A stretch of DNA of 64,000 bases, taken from assembly GCA_947687605.1 (NCBI GenBank), contig CANTUT010000026.1, positions 64,501 through 128,500 on the forward strand. The letters run 5' to 3'. Source of the DNA: Reutealis trisperma (lineage: Eukaryota > Streptophyta > Magnoliopsida > Malpighiales > Euphorbiaceae). Below are positions 57,410 through 64,000 of the stretch, piece by piece (within the stretch, counting starts at the first letter, position 1; every line of letters starts with the position of its first letter). Below the pieces are notes generated by a model. The model was not told where the DNA came from. It ran no database searches and saw nothing but the letters and a program-made list of their open reading frames with translations. The position numbers were made by a program, and so were the translations under genes.

Positions 57410-58030
57410 TTATTAGTCAATTCACCCATAAATGTCTAGAAACGATCATTAGGCATCCATTTGTTCCTTTACCCATCTCCCCTTATTTTGAATCAATCAT
57501 GTCCTTAACATAAAAATGTATAGGTTCTTATTTAGATGTCAATCTAGTTCCCTTTTCTATCCTCATTCATCTTAAAGTCAACTAGTTTTTTCACCTAGAA
57601 ATGTCTAAATAGTGCCATTCCTATGGCCACCCCTTTTACCCAAATCCATCAATTCCATCTATAAATATCTAGAAACAGTCACCTAGATATCCTTATGGTT
57701 CTTTTGCCATATTTTTTTACCCAAATCCATCAATTCAACCCATAAACATGTAGAAATATCATCCAAACATCCCTACAGTTCCTTTTTCCACATCTTTTAC
57801 CAAAATCCATCGATTCCACCTATAAATATTTAGAAATGGTCATCTAGATATCCTTGTGGTTCCTTTTTCCACCTCTTTATATCTAAATCCATCAATTCCA
57901 CCGAAAGCATCTAGAAACTATCACCTATACATCCCTATGGTTCTTTTTTTCACTCTCATAGCCAAAATAACCATTTCTCTCACCCAAGCATGTCCAAACA
58001 TTGAACTAGACATCCCTTTGGTTCTTTGTA
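57410..58030 (+). repeat. Tandem array, about 80-bp unit, about 6 to 7 copies
   Basis: AATCCATCAATTCCA variants start near 57643, 57724, 57804 and 57886, with a further degenerate copy near 57964 and weaker ones from 57410. Each unit continues TATAAATATCTAGAAA, then ATCC-TATGGTTCTTTTT. The period is 80-82. Confidence 0.8.
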
Positions 58031-58101
58031 CCATCCCAATTCCCATGTTCATTGTCATTCAATTTACCTTACAGATAAGGCAATTCTATTGAGGGGGCAA
58101 C

Positions 58102-59589
58102 TATGAACCCTTAATTTTGGACCTTTATGATACATCTGTAGCTTGCTAAGATTAGTGCACTGTGCTAAGCTGGTAAACAGTCTTGCTAGCCAATTAGTGG
58201 ACAAAGATCAACAAGCAACACCTCTTTTTGGGGTTAGGGTAGTGACCTAAAGGAAAATGGGTTTTCATGCATAATATTACATGGACTGACCTTTTTATGG
58301 CCCTGATTAGACTTTCTGTACCAAACAATATTTTTCAAAACTAACCAAATTTCTTTCAAAATTGACTGCAAAACTATTTGATAGTTAATTTTGGATCCAC
58401 CAACTCTGACCGGTGATTTTTCAAAATCTAGAAAGCCCTAAAAACTTAACCAAAAGCTCCAAAAACTAGCCCAACAGTTTTAAAAATTAACTCAAAAATC
58501 TAAAAAATCAATAGACAGCTCAGCCACTAGAAGCACCTATGGATTCGCCTAGTAGCCTAGCTGATTAATTCTTTTAATTAATTAGTTAATCTATATAATC
58601 AATCTAATTAATAATTAATCTTTTTAATTAATTAATTAATCCACCTAACCAATACTATCTTTGAATAAATCAATCCATCAACTTAATCCTCCTTGAATTA
58701 ATCCCATCCAATCCATTCTCCTTGAGTAGGATTCCCAGTACATGACATAGATAAAATGGAATTTTAGTCTAATAAAGCCCTCCACCCTGTATGCAAACCA
58801 AAAGAAAAAGTATAACATCTTCTCTCACCCACCAAAATCTCTAACTTAAATAAAAACAAACCAATATGATCAATTAATCCCGACATGCCTCTACTTCATT
58901 GTGAAATGAACTAGGTAGATTTTGATCCCCCATTCAATGGGTTATGTAGGCACATATGAAATCTAAATCCAAGTCTCAAATCCAAATCCTAACTAATCCA
59001 TTTTCCTTTTATTTCTAATGTAAACATTTATGTTTAATTTTGATAAGGAAATTTATGTTCTTCTTATAACGTATAAGGACCAAAAATGGCATCCCATTAT
59101 TTAATTAATGTAATTAAATACTTTAATTATTTTGATGTTAAGGAGGGATTTTTGGTTCATAAGGACTAGAGAGAACACTCTCCTTGGCTTATAGATATTT
59201 ATTTTACTTGCCTTTTAATTCTCTTATGTATTCATAATTATGCCATATTCATGCATGTTTAATTGTCATTTTATACTTATCATCCATGAAATAAAATTTT
59301 TAAGTTAAACTAAACTTTAGAGCTAAATCAAGCTAATTTAAAATCAAAAACCAAGTCCTCGAATCTTCTTTGGTCTCGAGGCTAATTCGCTTTATTTTCA
59401 AGATAGAATTAGAGTCAACTTGGGTTTTTTCTTAATATTTTTTCAATTAAATAAAATTAAAGTGGTGACTCCTAAATCATTTTCAAAATCAATCTATCTG
59501 AGCTTGAGGGCTCCAGCGTGAGTTTGAACCTAAATGAAATTTTGATTCCCTTTTAGCATATCATACCAATGCTCTGATGAGACCTCATA
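58102..59589 (+). repeat. Tat/Ogre-lineage 3' LTR
   Basis: TATGAACCCTTAATTTTGG directly after the polypurine tract. It ends near ...GATGAGACCTCATA, equivalent to CGAGACCTCACA at 63682. About 1488 bp, shorter than its relatives. It has fewer TTAATTAATTAATC blocks (58570-58640) and no visible TATAAATA. It shares the GTGACTCCTAAATCATTTTC and ATGGGTTATGTAGGCACA-type phrases. Confidence 0.75.
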
Positions 59590-61147
59590 GTAACAAAATA
59601 GTTAAATTGAAGTAAAAATCTTTAAAATACTATAGTGTTATGATAATCACTAATATTTTATATAATGCAAGAGAACATCTATAATCTTCGCAAGCAATTG
59701 TCGTAGCTAGCCCTGGGATCTAGTGAGCCATGTCAAGTGGATGAAAGAGAGATATTCCTTTTGACAGTTAGAGACTAATGAAGGATAAGATTTATGGCAT
59801 CGGTTCTCAAGACCCACATTATTATGGATATTTAGGTGGTAACACTTCTTCTACCTTTCTCCTTTTAGTAGTGAAATTCATTCAGCAAGAGCTAGATAGG
59901 CGAGTAGATGAGAGGATTATTTCTATCATACTTATGTACAGGCTATTGATGCTTGGATGTGGGCTATGGAGAAGTACTTGAATTCAATGTTGCAATAGAC
60001 TAGGATAGCTCTTCTAGCTCATTTATAGACTATTATACCTCAAGTTCCTACTCTATCAGTACCTCATATAGGTCATGCTGCTGCTATTGCTGTAATTGTT
60101 GCTACCGCTGATGTTATTACTACTTTTCATGCTGATCATATTGATGATTATCTGTTGTACAAGAGGGTGATGATGATGAAGCAACATATTTACTTATATT
60201 TCTATTTTTTATTAGTTATATTACTTTTTGACATTTAGATTTTTATATGTTATGTACATGTTTACATTAATTTAAATTAATGAAATTGATCGAATTGATT
60301 TTGATCAAGCAAAGAATAATGAGACAAGTTGAATGGAACCAAATTGAATGATACAAAGTAAAGTAAATTTAAATGAGATAATTTTTCTAGAGATTTTATG
60401 AAATGTAGTCGAATTGTAATATATCAAATCTGCCTTTTAGGCTATAAAATTAAGGCATTTATAGATAATAGGTCCTAACTTTGTTTGGATAATAAATAGG
60501 AGATTCTAATATGAACTGGATGCTAAACTTGCATTGCTTGTACTAGTTTGTGTAGGACACATGATACTAGTGAAGAATGGATTACTATCTTTTGAGCTAG
60601 GCTTTATTGGTTATGTATTACTTATTGGGCTTGGGTTTAGTCTGGGCAATTTTAGTCCTTCATTAATTGTCCCCCTCTTTCAACGAAGTGAGCAGTGCAT
60701 GTGCTTCACTTGAAACAAAATTTAAGAGTAAGCTACTGACTTTTTTCTTTTTGTTTGGCTAGGATATGTCTTTGTGAGGGACATTTATGCTTTGTAAGTT
60801 TAGTTTGTTAGTAAGGTCCTTGCTATAGAAGGTCGAGGGTCAATGTTTACCCATCACACACCTAACAAGTTTCAATTATTAAATAAAGAGATGGCTTTTT
60901 TTCCTAAAAACTTGCCACATCACCTAGTTACTATTGTGCAGGCATAGGTTGTGCTATTCTAAATTTAAAATGATTAACTGGCACGTGGTTTTAGGGTTTA
61001 AGTTAAAAATAATAAAAAAAAACTTTTACCCTTCATCTTCTTCATCTTTTCCTTCCCATTTTCTCTTTGTGTTTTCTTTCAACTTTATAAGATTCTTATT
61101 TCTCCTTTCTTCTTTATCTCCATTAATTTTTATCAAAATTTCTTAAG
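59590..61147 (+). pseudogene. Unrecognised decayed ORF and AT-rich spacer
   Basis: 59778-60180 shows a broken reading: FLLLVVKFIQQELDRRVDER, then after a frameshift YVQAIDAWMWAMEKYLNSML, with stops at expected Gln codons and an Ala/Val-rich end. I do not recognise the family. It may be the C-terminal part of a transposon-associated protein. 60190-60930 is AT-rich with nothing recognised. 60930-61147 is a C/T-rich leader before the ORF at 61148. Confidence 0.35.
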
Positions 61148-62029
61148 ATGGCACCTAAGAAGGAAGAGATTTCTTACCAAAGTATTAAGACAGAGCTAAA
61201 GAATGCCAGGGGAGAGGTGGCTTTTGTTTTAAAGGTCTTTGATCTCAGTCCTTATGTTGAGAATTTAAAGAATCAAGAAAAATTTGACATCAACCTACCT
61301 AAGTCTCAAGATAGAATTTTCAAGTGTCCTAAGGCAACTAATTCGCAAGAAATGTTGAAGGATAATGATCACTACTTCTTTTATCATCATATCGGTGCTA
61401 GTCTTTGATTCTCCCCTTCTCTTTTTTCTGGTTGAATGTTTTAACTATTTTTGTATTTATCCAATGATGCTATCTCCCAACTCCATCCAAGATTTCCATC
61501 AGTTTAAGGTTATCTATAAAGCTCTAGGCATTCGACCGATAGCTCATATGTTCCGGTGCTTTTTCAGATTTACTCGCTCCAGCAATCGACAAGTCTAGTG
61601 CATCAGGGTGAAATCGGGGAGGTGTCCTTTTAACAATAAGCCCAACAAAGTGACAAACTAGTACATTAAGTTCATTAATGTGGTGATAAAGGAGAAATAT
61701 CGAGGTAGAGAAGGCGTTGGCTTTTAAGGTTCCCTATAAGTGCCAGTTATGTATAGGCTTCCTGATACTCCAATGAATCTTCTCTCATTGAAGATCATAG
61801 GCATATTGACCTTGATCGAGGACAACTACTCTTATCACATGGTGAGCCTAGATTATGCCTCTTAGATAAAGGAGACTTGAGGTAATGCTATGCATCTCAT
61901 TATTAAGGAAATAAGGGGTAAGTTTGTCACCTCTTTATTTCTTATGAATAAATATTTATCTTTTTTGCTTTGCTCATACTTATTTGCTTTCTTTTTTGTT
62001 ATAGTGTACATCACTAATAAAGATAACAT
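61148..62029 (+). pseudogene. Putative gypsy-type transposase-like ORF, first part
   Basis: ATG at 61148 begins MAPKKEEISYQSIKTELKNA and is open to 61408. A frameshift near 61400 leads to SPLLFFLVECFNYFCIYPMM, LSPNSIQDFHQFKVIYKALG and RPIAHMFRCFFRFTR. This FxxxLxxxxxxLxPNSxxxxxxF-like section resembles the plant family named 'putative gypsy-type transposase'. A likely intron precedes TTTTGTTATAG|TG near 62004, after which ITNKDN leads into the Tat solo LTR. The continuation is at 63683. Function unknown; members accompany plant gypsy elements. Confidence 0.5.
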
Positions 62030-63682
62030 TGTGAACTCTTAATTTTACACCCTCATTATCCAACCACAGCCTTAGCACTTACTGAATTTGGCGGGCGGGC
62101 GAGCGTTCGGGGGTAGTACACCCGAAAGAAATTTTTTTAGCCTTCAATTACATTGCTACCAGACAACCAAAATTCCCAAACTTCATACCAACAACCAATA
62201 TCTAAAAAAAAAAAAAAGAGCACCATGACAGCAGCCGGCGGCTCTGCTGATTGTCTCGACGGCGACTGGCTGGCGGTGCTGCCCAAAGGCCCAGTGGCAC
62301 CACCCAGGCCTCTGGTGGTGCCGCCCAGACTACCTGCATGTAGTCCCCAAAATACCCCCAATGATTTTTTTAGCTTTTTTCTAGCTCTACCCTTTTGGTC
62401 TTTTCACTTTTCCATTTCTTAAACTACCCTCACCCACTCTTCCTATAAATATCTCCCTTCATCCTTCATTCTAACACATCTCTTAAATTGGTATTCATGG
62501 TTATCTACTAATTTCTCTCTTCTTCTCCCTCCAATCACTCTTTAATTAATTAATTAATCTTTTTAATTAATTAATTACCTCACCCTAACCAAATTAATTA
62601 ATCTTTTTAATTAACTAAAACTCTGTGTTTTAAATTAAAATTAATTAATTAATTAATTAATCTTTTTAATTAATCAATTAATAACTTTTTTTCAAAATCA
62701 AATTAATCATTTTTCTTTATCCACCTTTCATCCAAATTAATTAATTAATCATTTTAATTAATTAATCACTTTTTTTCTAAAATCAAATTAATCCTTTTTC
62801 TTAATCCACTTTTCATCCAAATTAATTAATTAATCCTTTTCATTAGTTAATCAACTTTTTTCCAAAATCAAATTAATCCTTTTTCTTAATCCACTTTTCA
62901 TCCAAATTAATTAATTAATCTTTTTAATTAATTAATCCTTCTATCCTTTTCATCATATTAATTAGTTAATTAATCTTTTTAATTAATTAATTAATCTCTC
63001 AATCAATCTAATCACTCGGTCTCGATAAAATGGAACTTTGGTCCTGTAAAACTCTCTATCCACTAAAAGTCAAGGTATCAGCCTTTTCCTTTCAAACCCA
63101 AATCAAATTAATCAATTTGATCAACCCCTAAACCCCTCCACTTAATCGTGGAATGAACTACGTGGGTTTTGATCCCCATTCGATGGGGTACGTAGGCACA
63201 TTTGGAATCTAAATCCAAACCTCAAATCCAAATCCTAATCAATCCCTTTTTCCCTTTTTTTTTTTATTAATTTGTTAATGTTTTATTTTCACCATGTATT
63301 TATGTTATGCCATATTCATGCATTTTCTTTAATATCATCTTATAAATGTCATTCATGAAATTTAATTCTCAAAGTCAAGTTAAACTTAAGAGCCAAATTT
63401 AGATTATTTAAAACCAAAAACCTAGTCCCCGAACTCAACCTACTTTAAAGGCTAGTGATTTTTATCCTTGGGCAAATTAATTTAAAAATTAATAAATTGG
63501 AGTCAATTTGGGTTTTTTCCTTAATATTTTTCCAACTAAATAAAATTAAGGTGGCGACTCCTAAAAATCATGTTTCAAAAATAACCAAATCTAAACCCGA
63601 GGGTTCCATCGTGAGTCTAAACCCGAATGAGCATCCCGGTTCCTTCTAGTGGACCGGACTAGTGCTCAAGCGAGACCTCACA
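62030..63682 (+). mobile_element. Tat/Ogre-lineage solo LTR splitting the transposase-like exon
   Basis: TGTGAACTCTTAATTTTAC ... GCGAGACCTCACA, 1653 bp, flanked by AACAT (62025-62029) and AACAC (63683-63687), a 5-bp target duplication with one mismatch. No primer site follows, so it is a solo LTR. TATA box at 62444-62451. A G/C-rich block at 62090-62345 includes a near-perfect palindrome (62106-62126). AT-rich mirrored blocks are expanded at 62540-63000, including an about 84-bp unit repeated three times. Confidence 0.85.
62444..62451 (+). promoter_or_regulatory. LTR core promoter TATA box
   Basis: TATAAATA, equivalent in position to 9278-9285 in copy 1 and 44629-44636 in the minus copy. Confidence 0.6.
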
Positions 63683-64000
63683 AACACTTACAAGAAAATT
63701 CACGACCTTGTAAAAGGTTTTCAGCCACTTCCTTATAGTAAGGCCAATTTCTTACTTATATTGGTAAAGCGAACTAGAGAGCTAAAATCTACCATTGCCA
63801 CTGACTAGGGAGTTGAGCCTTTTATTAGGGAGAAGAGGAAAGTGTCTCCTCCAAAGGAGAACCAGAAAAAGAAGAGAACTAAAAAGTCTATTGTTGCTAC
63901 TGAAAGGTTAAAATCTAAATCAAAAACAACATTAGAGGGTGCCATTTCTAAGCCATCACCTGTTGGCATGCTCTTAGAGGGCCCTTTGATCAATATGCTA
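63683..64000 (+). pseudogene. Putative gypsy-type transposase-like ORF, continuation
   Basis: After the solo LTR, the frame set by ITNKDN continues as YKKIHDLVKGFQPLPYSKAN, FLLILVKRTRELKS and, after one TAG at an expected Gln, a basic stretch EKRKVSPPKENQKKKRTKKS. It runs off the window end. The smooth join across one copy of the target duplication shows the LTR entered an exon. The Lys-rich part could be a nuclear localisation signal. Confidence 0.5.

Larger units (their letters stand above)
56882..58101 (+). other. Tat element 3' UTR with two tandem arrays and a polypurine tract
   Basis: Non-coding, C/T-rich on this strand. It ends with GAGGGGGCAAC (58091-58101) directly before an LTR, so it is the 3' UTR of a plus-strand Tat element whose coding part is absent here. 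It contains the arrays at 57089-57355 and 57410-58030. Tandem repeats in this position are known for Ogre/Tat elements and can seed satellite DNA. The ORF at 57856-58092 lies within the array and is not believed to be a gene. Confidence 0.7.

Noticed and set aside
57856..58092. 78-codon ORF near the Tat 3' end
   Set aside because: It lies within the 80-bp tandem array and polypurine region, so it is not a gene.
56882..59589. That this 3' UTR and LTR complete the plus Tat element begun at 8786
   Set aside because: Orientation and lineage agree, but the intervening 38 kb includes an opposite Tat copy and other sequence. The 5-base flanks (GTATG and GTAAC) do not match well, so it was not claimed.
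62137..62422. Gly/Pro-rich ORFs on both strands
   Set aside because: They come from the G/C-rich island of the Tat LTR; open frames on both strands reflect base composition.
1..64000. Intact host gene, tRNA or rRNA gene
   Set aside because: No long uninterrupted or plausibly spliced host coding region was found. tRNA-like strings are only primer-binding sites, and no rRNA sequence was recognised.

Overview
This window looks like a transposon graveyard from the nuclear genome of an angiosperm, probably a eudicot with a large repeat-rich genome. It is AT-rich, and I see no intact host gene, rRNA, tRNA or CRISPR. Nearly everything that can be recognised is decayed LTR retrotransposon sequence, mostly Ty3/gypsy: chromoviruses of a Tekay/Del-like type, the Tat/Ogre lineage and the Athila lineage. 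There is also one Copia-type solo LTR and one fragmented endogenous caulimovirid. Every coding region carries stops or frameshifts, so 'gene' below means a coding remnant.

Layout. 1-5488: chromovirus LTR in minus orientation, split by a Copia-type solo LTR (2154-4309) with a perfect ATTGA target duplication. 6385-8785: endogenous pararetrovirus pieces, a capsid-like part followed by a movement-protein part, which is the reverse of the usual order. 8786-18253: a Tat/Ogre-lineage element on the plus strand with 5' LTR, tRNA-Arg-type primer site, gag, protease, RT, RNase H, a second archaeal-type RNase H, integrase and part of its 3' UTR. 18254-29146: a plus-strand chromovirus LTR split by 7.7 kb made of two tandem units of a non-autonomous Athila-like element. 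29147-30183: start of that chromovirus's internal region with a zinc-knuckle ORF.

30184-40870: an Athila-lineage element (LTR, tRNA-Asp-type primer site, gag, protease, start of RT). Its gag is split by a minus-strand chromovirus (31867-38359) flanked by ACTTG/AGTTG; that chromovirus has itself lost most of its 5' half. 40871-43265: a broken plant-mobile-domain gene with a TATA box. 43266-44967: a minus-strand Tat solo LTR. 45538-46771: a broken ORF resembling the DUF7745 family. 47075-53380: the internal region of a second Tat copy, minus strand.

53381-56881: LTR of a different chromovirus family, with two LTR starts 200 bp apart. 56882-59589: Tat 3' UTR with two tandem-repeat arrays, a polypurine tract and a 3' LTR. 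61148 to the end: a broken ORF resembling the putative gypsy-type transposase family, whose exon is split by a Tat solo LTR (62030-63682) so that the frame rejoins once the LTR is removed.

Nothing here appears to act as a working system. The value is in the nesting order, the recombination junctions and the comparison of catalytic sites between copies of one family. Many stops sit where related proteins have Gln or Arg (CAG to TAG, CGA to TGA), as expected from deamination of methylated cytosine in silenced repeats. Lineage names rest on recalled motif resemblance and primer-site matches, not on any search.
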